Shown here: positions 21,757 through 34,000 of the stretch, in pieces
Layout of the letters: each line of letters starts with the position of its first letter
Position numbering within the stretch: position 1 is the first letter of the stretch
Source: Protea cynaroides
Taxonomy: Eukaryota > Streptophyta > Magnoliopsida > Proteales > Proteaceae
Length of the DNA stretch: 64,000 nucleotides
Reading direction: 5' to 3'
NCBI GenBank assembly: GCA_028583415.1
Contig: CM053272.1
Coordinates: 40,968,199-41,032,198 of the forward strand
Program-made: the position numbers and the translations under genes
The notes under the pieces: generated by a model
Database searches by the model: none
What the model saw: the letters and a program-made list of their open reading frames with translations, nothing else
What the model was told of the DNA's origin: nothing

Positions 21757-24199
21757 AGAGGAAAAAACAAATTGTCAAGGCTGGGTGCAGCCTGCGCCCA
21801 CACAGGAAGGGCAAAATGAGCTTTCTGTGAAAAATCTCACTTTTGTTAGATGCCGCGGTGTACACTCTCATTGGATGCTACTGCAAGGGCCACGTAGCCT
21901 GCTAGCAATCCCCACCCAATTTTTTTGCAAAACATGGGTATAGAGTTAAACAGAATATGACCCAATGAGCCCATCAAAACCCTGAAAGTTAAGAAAAGTA
22001 AATCTGGTTACTAGGTTAAAGAAGGAAAGACTATAAGAATATCTACCAATCCATAGGCATGTCATCATGTAAAAAAAAAACTCGACATACCCATGGTGTT
22101 GGGACCTGCTTCAGCCATTTCCGTTCAATCGAGTTGTGTTGTTCTTCATGTGTGAAGCAACACTCCAAGCATCACCTGATAGCGTCAAGAAATGACTATA
22201 GGATTTCTATGCAAACAGTTGTTCCTCATACCTGAGCTCATTGGACAACTCAGATTGTGTAAGTCTTGCATAGGACTCAATTGGTGAGGTGGCAGTTTTT
22301 TAAGATTCAACTCCTATAACTCTCCCAAGGGGGGGGGGGGGCAAAATGAATTGGTGAGTTGGCATGTATGCCACTTACTCACAAGGGGTGATGAATTTGA
22401 ATAGCACCAACAAGAATTTCAGGTATATAAACTGTGAAATTGAAATAGCCATTAGATGTGAACGCTAGTGCAATTGGCTATATCGATAGAGTGCAGACAC
22501 CCAGGATAATTCTCATGTCCTCACATCGTGTCTTAAGGCACCTCCTTCTGCCCTCTCTCTCTATAAGAAAAAAAAATATTACCACTTGGTGTCAAATAAT
22601 TTGTAACTTAAATTATTATATAATACACTTGTTTTTTTAGTAAAAATAATTTTTTCATTTTATTTGTCTATTAAAAAAAACAAAAGAAAAATATGGGACA
22701 ATGTACAACTCTTGGCAGAACATTTAAAAAAAAATTACGAAAATTCATTTTATGATTTTATCATTATCTTTAAAAAAATCTGAATAAAACAATAAAGCTA
22801 CCAACCTTGAACCTAAAATCTCCCATTAAAATGAGTGGGACTGGAGAGAAGGATAAAGGAAAGGGGTTAGCCATGTATTTCACTAGGAGTTCTGAGATTT
22901 AAAACAACACCTATTAATCTCTCATTAATTCTAGTGTAAGTAGGTCTGCAAGTCTCTTGCCTTTTAGCTTCTATCAGATCTTATCCTCTCAAGCACTGTT
23001 TGTGTAGGGGTGGTTTAGATCCTCAGAGAGGTGTGGACAAAGAAATCGTTAAGAGTAGGGTCAAATTTGGCTGCCATGCACTTTCCATTCTTCAGCTCTC
23101 TATTATTTTGTTTTAGCAGCTAGAGTCTCATTTCAAGTCAATAGTCAAAGTCAATATAGAACATTTAAAAAAGCTAAAAATGGATTTTCTATATAATGGG
23201 TTGGAAAGCTGGTACAGATGAGTCCTCCCTTGTAGACTAGATCAATAATAAAGGTCTTTTCTTGTTTGGTGCGAACTTACAAAGAAGCCAATGTCCTGTC
23301 CAGTAACCCTTTCTGGTTACTTTCCTAGGCCTGATTGACTTTTGAAATTTGGTGCAACCCATGTTGACTCGTTCCATTCTAATTTTTTTTTTTTTTTTTA
23401 AAAATGGGTTCTGACTTCTGATTGGGACCTAGGGTGTATATGGGCCAGGGTGGTGTCGGCTTAAACCCCAACAGGACAAGGGGGGGTTGGAGGAAAGCAG
23501 AGGGAAAACAACCTGGGCCAAAGCCCACCGATATTGTTCTATGAACTCAGTTTACTTTCGCTAAATGGCCTTGTTTGTTTCATTATAATTTTTTTTTTCA
23601 TGCGAATGGTAATTTACATGAATATTTTCTTCCATATAACATGTACCGATTTTTGCAATATATTCCTTTGTGTTTTACATTAAAACAAATTCCCTTTTTG
23701 GTTCCTTTTGGTTTACTCTAAGAAAAATGGAAAAGGAAAAATTTTCTTATAAAATAAGATTTTCCACTATTGGGGAAGGGGTTGGGAGATTCTTTCCATA
23801 GTTTTGTATTACTCCCTATTTGGAAAAACAAAATTGGCTAGACCTTTAACTTTCTCCTAGGCTTGGTTTGGGTTGGAGCTAATAACATAAATTATAAGAT
23901 TCGTATTCCATAAACTCGATTTAAACCTCTATTTCATATTGTAACAGGTATTCCAATCATAACCGGACTAGACTGGACAAGCGGATAACAATCAGGTACG
24001 AAAACGGTCACAAATTTAGGATAATTGTCATACTGGTCTCATCATAGCGGTCTATACACCGGTCGACCGGTATGTCTGCGCGGACAGGCTAGTTAGATTC
24101 AGAAAAGGATCTTTGTGGGTCCCCCTTGCCAAATCTCGAACCTAGAGGTTTTCCTAACGTAGAAAAACTTCCTAAATTCCAACCTAACCTATTTAAGGA
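21757..24199. other. Intergenic DNA, no gene seen
   Basis: Contains homopolymers (poly-G at 22330-22341, poly-T near 23384-23399), short unrelated frames and no recognisable protein domain. A TAGGGTGTATATGGGCCAGG stretch at 23450 resembles one end of hAT-type miniature elements, but no partner end was found. Confidence 0.5.
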
Positions 24200-25312
24200 C
24201 CCTTAAACATCTTTGATGATTATGTAGAATGGTGTTTGTGCATACTTACATGTCATCTTTACTTTCAGTTATTATATTGTTCATGCATAATTGCTATCCT
24301 AGGTTTGTGTGTTAGGCATGTGATTGTTTTCGTTGATGTGTGGAATAGAAATGGTCTGGGGTCTTGGATGATTCCTTACACTAGCACATTTTTGTATCGC
24401 TACTGTCTTAGCATGCTTGGTATGGGTAGGATATTAGAGGGAGGACATGACATTGTGGTCTCCGGCCTGGCCACCAAACTCTAGCCCTATCTCTATGCCG
24501 TAGGATGCTGTGCTGGGATAAGGCTTACTGTGATGACATATAGGATTGGTTAGTTGCGAGTCCAGTTTGCAAGTCCTCGCCAACAGGGACTTACTTGTTG
24601 GTATGAGTAGGGCATCAGGGGAAGTGTTGACGGTGTGTGATCCAGACACTTTAGCTCTATCCCTATTCCATGGTGGGTGCATGTGGAACGACAGTGGTGT
24701 TTGATCCATTTGATGGATTCACACACTCGTGTATAGAGGTGCGGTGGCAGTCAATCCTTTCTATAGCACATTGCAAGCTTAAAACCAAATCATAATGGGA
24801 ATGTTATTCATGCATGTTGTTTGTTGCATTATTTGATTTTCTTACTGAGCTAAGTTGTGAGTTCACCCTTGTGTATATACCATTTTTAGATGTTGATGCA
24901 GGTTACACTATGGAGGACTACGTGGACGCTTCAGTGTATGGAGATGTTGCTGCTTTAGAAGTGCAAACAAGGGAGGACGAGCATGACGCTTCATGCGAGT
25001 GCCCTTTCTGCGTGTACCTCTAGGATATGTTAATTTAGTTAGTTGGTTTATTTCAGTTGGAGTTTTATAAACAATGTAAAGATATTTATTTACGTTTTGG
25101 TATTTGAATAATCGGATAATTTATTTTATTTATCAATAGAGTACTCAGTTCATTTATATTAAGACTTCCGCTGTATTTATTTATATTCTGATTATGGTTA
25201 TGTGCAATGATTTGTATTAGTGGACACGATTTTATTGAGATCTTAGTGTGAACTATTGGTTTAGTAGCGATTCAATCACACTTCTGATTCAACTGGAATT
25301 GGGGTGTGACAC
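24200..25312 (+). repeat. Probable remnant of a gypsy LTR region
   Basis: The block ends GGGGTGTGACA at 25302-25312, a terminus widely seen in plant gypsy LTRs (their other end being TGTCACACCCC). Upstream is a CTGAGCTAAGTTGTGAGTTC to TTGATGCAGGTTA stretch that recalls the 3' region of such elements. A 69-codon frame at 24814-25023 lies here but shows no domain I recognise. The partner LTR and a TSD were not found, so the limits are guesses. Confidence 0.35.
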
Positions 25313-25830
25313 AAATATTTAGCAGGTCTAGTTAAATTTGTGAAATATGGGTTGGGTTGGGTTGGACTGATAATTTAACCAACAAAAAATAATCTTACCT
25401 CTGACTGGCCCATCAAGTTTTGGATGTCAAAAAGAAAAAAAAAATAGTATAAACTAAGAGTAATGATGAAACAATGATCAATTTAAGTGTTTATCTTTCT
25501 TCTTTATTTCAAAATTTTCTTTTCTTTTCTTTTCTTTGATTCACTTCCAAATGTAGTGAAACATATTTCTCATTGTGTAAATTCTATAGATTATTATGTA
25601 AGAACATAGTGGAAGACTCAAGGGGTTCATGGCTTTTGGGCTAAAGCAGATATAGCCCAACTTAACCGGCTAAGGTTTGAGAATTAGAATTGGACTGGAC
25701 GGATGACCTATGTTGAACTTGGGTTTCATTGGTCTTCCCTTGGCAACCAAAGCAGGACCTGTTTCGGTTTACATAATTGCAAGCTCAGCTCCATTAAGCT
25801 TGGGTTCCATTTGTAACCAACCCCTCCCCC

Positions 25831-25868
25831 CCACACACACACACACACACACACAACATGACACAACA

Positions 25869-25901
<33 letters not shown>

Positions 25902-25918
25902 AGAAGAAGAAGAAGAAA
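25831..25918. repeat. Compound microsatellite (CA)n, poly-A, (GAA)n
   Basis: A CA run at 25831-25855 is followed by a poly-A run (about 25868-25899) and GAA triplets (25900-25918). The pattern could be a decayed poly-A tail of a retroposed sequence, but no retroposon body was recognised next to it. Confidence 0.85.
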
Positions 25919-26504
25919 ACCAATTGGGTTCCATTGGACTCGCCCATTGGCCCTTTTATGACTGGAAAATGGCTTGTTTTGGCCCATCAACCCAATGCTC
26001 GTGGGTTAAACCAAATGAGATTGGACTGCACTGATAACATATGTTTGTGGGCTGGCTGATCTTATTCCATACAGCTATTCTAAGTAATTTTAGTTGTTTC
26101 TAGTCCAGTTTATGGTCGATTCTTGCCCACACAGATTTGAATCGGCACCGAATTCTGATCTCTTGAACTGTGGTGGGATTCATAAGATTTTTCTCGATTA
26201 TTAGAGGTCAATAATCTGCTCCTCGACATCATTCATTTCGACTCTGTTTGGTTTCAAGGGAAAGAAGGGAAACAGACATGGTTGGAAACCAAGGCCGTTA
26301 TCGGAATCTAGAGAATCAAAAACCTTGGACACAAGGCAATTGCTGCAATGTGCATTGAAGCTTCTTCTCGAAAACCTGTCTTTGGGTTTCTTAGGGGAGG
26401 ACAAAGAGACTGAGGAGCTACTAGTTAATATTGCATTTGGCCTTCGGAGGTGTTTGATGCGAAACTTTGACTTCAACATGACCGTCTTCATTAATGAGAT
26501 CAGG

Positions 26505-26665
26505 AAAAAGATCCTCTATAATGGGACCACCCCTGTAGTGAGGATCACATCCATTCAAAGTGGATCAGCATATATCCCAATGCATTTTGACTACCTTGGG
26601 ATAGATGCGGATCCACTTTGAGTGGGTGGGATCCTCACTACAGGGGTGGCCTCATTAGAGAGGAT
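26505..26665. repeat. Foldback element (MITE-like), about 160 bp
   Basis: The left half (GATCCTCTATAATGGGACC, ACCCCTGTAGTGAGGATC, CATTCAAAGTGGATC, ATATCCCAA) is the reverse complement of the right half (TTGGGATAGATGCGGATCCA, CTTTGAGTGGGTGGGATCC, TCACTACAGGGGTGG, CTCATTAGAGAGGATC), with few mismatches. The short centre is about 26582-26598. This is the structure of a small foldback MITE. The TSD is not clear. Confidence 0.75.
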
Positions 26666-28002
26666 CCCAATCCATGAGATCATGGTCTGTTATTTTGATT
26701 CTACGTCTGTCGATGCACCTGCTTCTACACTCCTAAGGTTTCTTTTTTTTCTGTTACCTATTAATTTTATGGAAAATTACTCGGAACTTCCCTTACATTT
26801 TATTTACTACACGGACCTCCCACGACATTTATTGACTAACACAAACTTCCCTCGTAAAGTGAAACTTATAACACTCTAGTCCACTCCGTTAGAAAATAGA
26901 TAGTAATTGTTGATGTAAATATGCCATATTTTTTTAAATACCAAAATACCTTTATCCTATTGAATTACCCTTTTACCCTTAGTAGTGTTGAAGACAACTC
27001 AGAGTGTTTTTAACCTAATTGATTTTTCTTATCTTGAGAAAGACCATTCCCAATGAGTTACTTAGACTTTAGTAGTGTGAATTCATTTTGATAAATAGAG
27101 GGTATTTTGATCAATAAAAGTTTAAATCAATCGTGTTAGTTTTAGAGAAGTACGTGTAAATCAATAAGTGACGGGGGAGATCCATGTAGTTAAAGAAATG
27201 TAAAGGAGAGAATCGAGGCCAGTAGAAAAATGAAGGAAAATAAAAATGCCCATGAAACCATGGTCTATCAGCTTGATTCTATGTCTGCCGTTGTCATCTT
27301 CTCCTTCCTCTACACTCCTGAGCTTTCCCTTTTTTTTCTCTTACCTAGTAATTTTACCATTGAGAATCAGGGACTTGTAGAAAAGCGAAGGGAAGGAAAA
27401 ATGAAATCTCAAACGAGGGATACATATGTTCACCATTAATATAAAATTATAAATCTATCAACTCGATTTTTTACGATATACTTTTCAATGACATACTTAC
27501 TTAAGTTCCCCATTAAAAATTTAAATAGTCAACAGGGTCCGGTGTGACAGCAGCAGCTATTTCTTGATCATGAGAAACCTTCAGTGCAATTTACCTTCTT
27601 TTATATTTCATTTTTAATTTCACTTCAGTTTTGGCATTGAAAATTTCATTTAACATGAAAGGCAACCAGGCGACAGAAAACCTTGGAAACCAAAAAGTGT
27701 AGCATTTCCTCCTCTTTCTATGATACAACAAAACTGGGTTCATGAAAACCCATGATTTTTTCTTAGGTTGAGAGAGAAGAATAACGAAGGAAAAAAGAAA
27801 AAAAAATGAAGCATAAGCGCAGAAGGCTTCATATTCCAATTTTCTAAAGCCATCTACTTCTTAGCTCAAGGCTTTCAGTGTGTGCACCTTTCCTTCCCCT
27901 ATCTAATCGAAGATGTCAGTAGCTCTGTAACTTCCTAATGTCAAGGGAGGAAGAAAAGCCAACCCACCCCTTCTCCCCCACATCAAATTCTCTAGGGCTG
28001 TA

Positions 28003-31000
28003 CTAAGAAACTGAATGCCTACTATTTCTGAAAGGTGTGGACTTGGTATCCTCGGGATTGCCAGAACCAGGGCTCTCAGATGTATCAGAGCTGCTATTCT
28101 CACCCTGTCCCCCTTTGCTCGACCATAGCTTGCTGAATATTTTCTTTGACATCAGTAACCCTTTCACCTTACTAGCTGCAGCTTTCTCAATGCTACTTTT
28201 GGCATCTTCACTCCCATTTCTATCACTGCCACCGCTTCCCGCCCCCAATCTCAAGGATGCAAGCTCCCCCTTTAGGGCCTTCAGTTCCTCAGCAGTTGGG
28301 ACAGCATCCCAGTCCTCCTCTGTGTTAGTCGTTGCAGATCTTGAGCTGCCATGTGATCCACCATTCTCCAGCGGGAACAGAGCCCGGACATTCCCAGAAA
28401 GGTCAGACCTAGTTCCACCAGCAGATGATGTGGTAGCCCTGACCTGCTCAAAGAAGAGGACCTGCACCACTACACGCAAGGGGAGCCGCTCGTTTTGCAC
28501 AGCATGCGTACATGCATCCACAGACAGCTTCTTGCAGTCCATCAGCCGGCATATCCTCTTCTTCTCACTCTTGCTGATATCAGGATGTTCCTGCAACAAA
28601 ATAAAAAATGAGTTCAGAAGACAAGTCAGCAATCACTTGGGTTCTGTAAGGAAAGAAGCTTTTCAAAATGCACATTGTTTGGAAGCAGCACTCCACTATC
28701 CTAATCACTTACCTTGAGATACATGTCAATGGCACGGTAAAGTCCATCATGTGTCTCCCTTGAGAATCCTGATACCATTTCGGCGAGATCGACGAACTTT
28801 GACAGAGGAAGATTTGGATCACGTGCAATTTCTGTGAGGTAACCATCAACCAGCTTCGCCACAGCCAGCTTAGAAATATCTGACACAAGCCCTGGGCTTC
28901 TAATCTCCCGAAGCTCTTCAGCCACTGGTAGGTCGGTTTGAGCACTCTTCTCCTGCATCACAAACTCTTCCACCATGAGTTTTACTATATCAACATCATA
29001 CATCCCATTTTCCTCTGCGGGTGCCTGAATCAAAAGATCCGCTATGGATGCCTCGTCCAGCTGCACGCCTATTCTTCTCACCAGCTCTCTCTTCCCCATT
29101 TCTCCAGAATCCAGCACAAGAACTGCTTTTAGCAGCTTGACCAAGAAACTACAGGGAACACTGCCCTTCTCTGTGGGCAACAACGAGATAATGGTATCCA
29201 CCAAAGACCGGTTCTTAACGACATCATCACCCTGGATAATACCCTTGCTGAAACCTGGCAACCTTTTCAGTGTGTATGCTTTGAGGGCTTCCCCTATTAC
29301 ATTGCCAGGCATTCTTCCTTTGGTTTTGATAGTCACTATAACCCGTTCATAGAAATCAATTTCAAGCTCACACATATCTTCAACCCACCAGTCCTTGGGC
29401 ACTGTGTGATGTTTCCTGACACCATTCCAGTGTGCTTCTATCCCATTTTCTGATGGAAGCTTTTTCCGATTATAAGTATAAGACCATTCTACTTTGGACG
29501 GGTCAATGCATGCCTTAGAGGCTATGGAGTCAACACAGTGGCTGATCACCTTGAGTTCCTCACACCAGGGATGCAGAGATTTTGTCGTCTGAAGAGCTAT
29601 GATCGAGTCTTTCCAGCTACGGAAGATGCTGGAGTTGAGGAAGACTTCAATCTTATAGACAAGATTCCCTTTCTCAATGGTCTCATGCATCTCTAGATAC
29701 TCTGCTGCACAACGAACTGCAACCACATTGTATGCATTGAGGGTAACAGTCATACCATAACAGAATTTGGCACATATCTCAAAAGCATCAGGTCCCCCAG
29801 GAATGTCAGGTATGTTGATTTGCTCATTGTTTTGCTCATCTGTGTTTGAGACCAACCTCTGCAAGCGGATGCTCTTGGACAGCAGGGGAAACTACAGAAT
29901 AAAAATGCTTGGGGTAAATTAGTTTTACAAAACATGGCATTTAAGTGCGCACATAACACATATGTTAAGACCTGATGTTCAATCTCTGAATGATTGTATT
30001 TATTAATTCAGGATTTGCAACATATCCAATCCATTGAGTAAAATTTTGCTGAAGTTAGGCGGTATACACTAATATGCAATTTCTTTAGCAATGTAGAGAA
30101 AAGAAGATTCACAGTGCTCAAAACTATGAGCTACCATAAGGTAGCTTGTAAAATATAGATTCTTTTCAGAGTGCACAAAAACAGACGTTAGAGGCCTTTC
30201 CATATTAGAATTTTAACAAAGATGGTGTCAAGGAAACAAGGTTTTCTAGTCAAGGCTGCGATACATTGTCCTAGTTTTACATGCTGTGATTCCCTCCATT
30301 ATACCTTAAATACCCATATTTGGATCAAGTAATATTGTTATAGAGTATCAGTTCATAGGCCCAACAAGTATCTTGATGCCCTTCTAACCACATCAATAAT
30401 AAATGCACCTATATTATTAACTTGCTCACTTAATTGAAACAAAATTTAAATTATTGTGAGGAATGATGTGCGAATCCACATCAGTTGAGGCCCTCATTTC
30501 CTCAGACTTAATCCTTCACAGATTCAATGCCTAAACACAAGTCCGACTACCCAAAAAGTTGTATGGTATTCCAATTCTGGTTAGAATTAGTGAATTACTG
30601 CCTCTGGATTTGAAATATTGCTGCAATGGCAGCTCAATTCTCTCTTCATCCTGCCACTTATACCTGACAACGGAAAACTGTAGCATATGTTGCAATGAGT
30701 TATCTGTGTTGCAAAATCCTCATACCTTATGCAGATAAAATTTCACATCCCCTATGTTAACAACCATGTCAGCTGCCAATTCAGCTACCACATACCTGCA
30801 CAAAGGAATCTTCCTCAGACCATGTTTCAGTAAAATTAATCAAATAATGAACGAATATGCATAACTACAGAAGTCAAATAAATATAAGGATTTAAGCACA
30901 ACATAAAAGTGAACACACAGGAGGGATGATATTGAATGGCGAATATTGACTGTATGTGTAATTTGCCAACCAGAAAGAATTTACTCATTGACCATTCAAA

Positions 31001-34000
31001 GAATAATATTTACATACCACTGTCTTTTCTCCAGCCCCAGGCCCTATGAGGTTCCTAACAAAGGGCTGACTAGGCCAAAGAGGGAGGGGGGAAAAAAACC
31101 ACATGCACAGCACTGCACTGTCCTTGGATTGGGCTCAGCCATGGCAACTCACAGGAGGACTCAAAACATAAGACCTCAACTGTAGCATATAAGCAAATTA
31201 CCTTAGTGTTCAGTACTTCAGTAATCCATAACTTGTTTATGATGTAAAAAATTGCCTCACATGTTATAGCTATAAGCTTCATTTTGGGCTTTGATTCTCC
31301 ATAAAATGAGATATCCACACATTAAGCTGGTAAGAAGCTAATAAAATGTGGAAAGATAGAATTATACCCGTTCCTTTTCACTTCAGTTTCCCAATGCCTG
31401 TTCTCATCCCAGTCAAAAAAGGAGAGGAAAAGAGACAATTACGAAGAAGAAACCTTTTGAGATCCATGTCCCATGATCCAACAATGCCCAGCACTGTCCC
31501 ACTCGTTCTGTCAATATGGCTGGTCAATGGTTGGTTGATCAGTTTGTCCAGCATTACAAACAATCCCTCTGATCCCTAGATTTTGTTCCATCCCATAACC
31601 ACCAGTCTCCCTCATTTGCGAGGCTGGATAACTATACCACCTCAATGTCAAATTAAAAAAGAATCTGAAACAGGCGATGTGGCAATGACAACACTAGAAA
31701 AAATGAAAAATGTCAAAGATATTGATTCTAACACCTCACGGACTCTAGGAAACAGTTTGGAATATAGATTTTGAAATTCTCTGAGGAACTTTCTTCTTGT
31801 TTCTCCGATCAACAGTTGGAATTGAAATTTAAAAAGTTCTTTATAAGTGAAGATGACCAATTTACACACTAATTAAAAAGAAAGGATTAACCATTTAAGT
31901 TCCCAAGAACGTCGAGCTGGGTCATAACTCGATCCAGTCAATTCAGGGCTAAGAAACCTCAACAACGTATGGGATCAAGTTTCTGATAGAATCTACTAAT
32001 TTTGAAGTTAAGGACAGAAATTTTATCTACCATACGCTTAGAACTTCTGTTTCAAGAATGCCCATATTTCCAATGAGCAACGCCCCCCACCCTTTGGAAA
32101 TTAATTTTTAAAACCTAGAGCACCTGATTTTTCCTCCATACCAAATAGTGCAGTAGGGATCAACAACTAAAAACTTAAAATAGAATAAAAAAGAGGCAGG
32201 CTAGTCAAAATCCAAGCCAAATTCTCAAAAGGCAACTGTAAGATGGGACTCACATGAGGGCATGCGTGGATCTGGCAGAAAATGTAACACTAATAAGCAA
32301 ATTTTATTGACATATCCAAATCTCTATGCTGAAGATGACTTCATAGATATCAGACCATCAAGATTAATTTAAGCTTTGGGCTTTCAACCATTTTGGTCAG
32401 TGTTGAGCTCCACTTTTTTTTTTTTTTTAAGGAGGAACGTTCCAACTTGAACTATCAATTTAGTCCAAACATGGCATATGGTTGTTGGAAGGTTACGAAA
32501 GAATATTTCATCAAGTTAACACATACACACAGAAACAGAGGGCAGGTTCTTGCAGGTATCCACCCCTGGATTCACTTGGCAAATTTTCCCCATCAAAATT
32601 CTTCATTATGAAGAAAAATCGCAACTGCACCAATCCAATTTCTTGCCAAATGTAACAAAAGTTTCAATTAATTTTAAATTCTTCAAAAGAAAAGGCTAAT
32701 TCCATCACAGACTTACCCTGTCAGTATTTTGCCCATGTCAGTCCCCAATCACAGCTAGGATTCATAAGAACTTGGTCTAATTGAAAAGGTAACTAAATAA
32801 CCTAATAAATAACACCAAAATCATGCAAGATTGGACTCATTTGTAACCTCCATCAAAATGGCATAAAGAAAGTAATGCAAATAGTATCCAGGAATAAATT
32901 TGACATCTAAAAATCAAATTTAAACAACTCAAACGAAGAATAAGACAAAAATTGACAACTCAAAGGCAACTCACAGTAGCACTAAAACTGACACAACAAA
33001 AGTCAATTCTCGATAGTCTATATATTCTATTGCTTGGCTGCTGGTTTTAGTGCCCCATCAAATTCCAATAAATCATGATTCGTACTAAGTAGCTGTGAAT
33101 GTGTTCCTTGAAATCTATCAGTGAAATGTTGATAGGATCTATCTTTCCACTTTTTCTACTCCCGAGTCTAATTTCATATTTTCAGTTTATTTGCTTCACC
33201 CTGTTCCAAGCAATCTGCAGCCATCTTAAAACCCTAATTTTCAACTTTTCATCTCAATCAATCAATTCTAACCCTCAACTTATTGCCTAAAATCCAGTCC
33301 ACTTCAATCAGCCATCATAGCAATCTCTCCAACAGAAATGCCACTTGGCCAGCCTATGTCTCATTCACAATTCAGCTCCACATAAAAACCTCAACTCCAG
33401 ACTATTCATTCACTATTTTGTCATAGATTCTACATCACAGAACCATTGAGTTTTTTATGTTGTCGATGTACCCAGTAAATATCAAGATGTAGAAAACATG
33501 GTTTCTAATGGGCTATGAAGCAAGAGCTATGGTTTCTAACAGGCTACAAAACATGGAAGCAATGCCTATACTAATGGGCTATGAAGTATGGAAGCAGAAA
33601 CTATGTTCCATGAGCCTCAGATCCGTCAATTTGATTTTATGCCAGGACAAAAGGGGCCTCAAATAAATATAGTAGCCTGGTTAGAGATTTGGAAACAGCC
33701 TCTCTGCAAAGCAGGGGTAAGGCTGCATACATTAGCCCCTCCCCAGACCTTGCAGTGGTGGGAGCCTTGTGCACTGGGTACGGCCTTTAGCCTGAGTAGA
33801 GATATGTATGATGCAGCAGCATGTACCAAGAACCATGGATTTTTTAGATCCAAAATTCAGCCAACATAAACAAAAATATATGAAGAGTAGCATTAGTGAA
33901 AATAGAACTCGACAAAAGGGGAAATAAAGATTAGATTCACCAGCAAAAAGACTACAAGGGTTATTCAGATTGACAACCAAGGGATTACCCATCTCAAGAG

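Larger units (their letters stand above)
25313..27990. other. Intergenic DNA between LTR remnant and NPY-like gene
   Basis: No convincing gene. A 98-codon + frame at 26325-26621 and a 96-codon - frame at 26201-26491 overlap each other and run into a foldback element. Neither shows a known domain. A (TTTTC)n-type run lies near 25516-25535. The last 150 bp before 28003 are probably the 3' UTR of the minus-strand NPY-like gene. Confidence 0.5.

Noticed and set aside
22440..22580. Possible tRNA-derived SINE (GCAATTGGCTATATCGATAG and A-rich end)
   Set aside because: A-box and B-box order and spacing did not fit a tRNA-type promoter.
23440..23500. hAT-type end TAGGGTGTATATGGGCC
   Set aside because: No inverted partner or TSD found within a reasonable distance.
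24814..25023. 69-codon frame as a small gene
   Set aside because: Sits within probable LTR remnant, no recognisable domain, no upstream promoter signal.
26201..26621. Two overlapping ~97-codon frames on opposite strands
   Set aside because: No domain, mutually overlapping and partly made by a foldback element.
28037..28717. 226-codon frame on + opposite the NPY-like gene
   Set aside because: Antisense shadow of the last exon of the NPY-like gene, which has clear family similarity on -.
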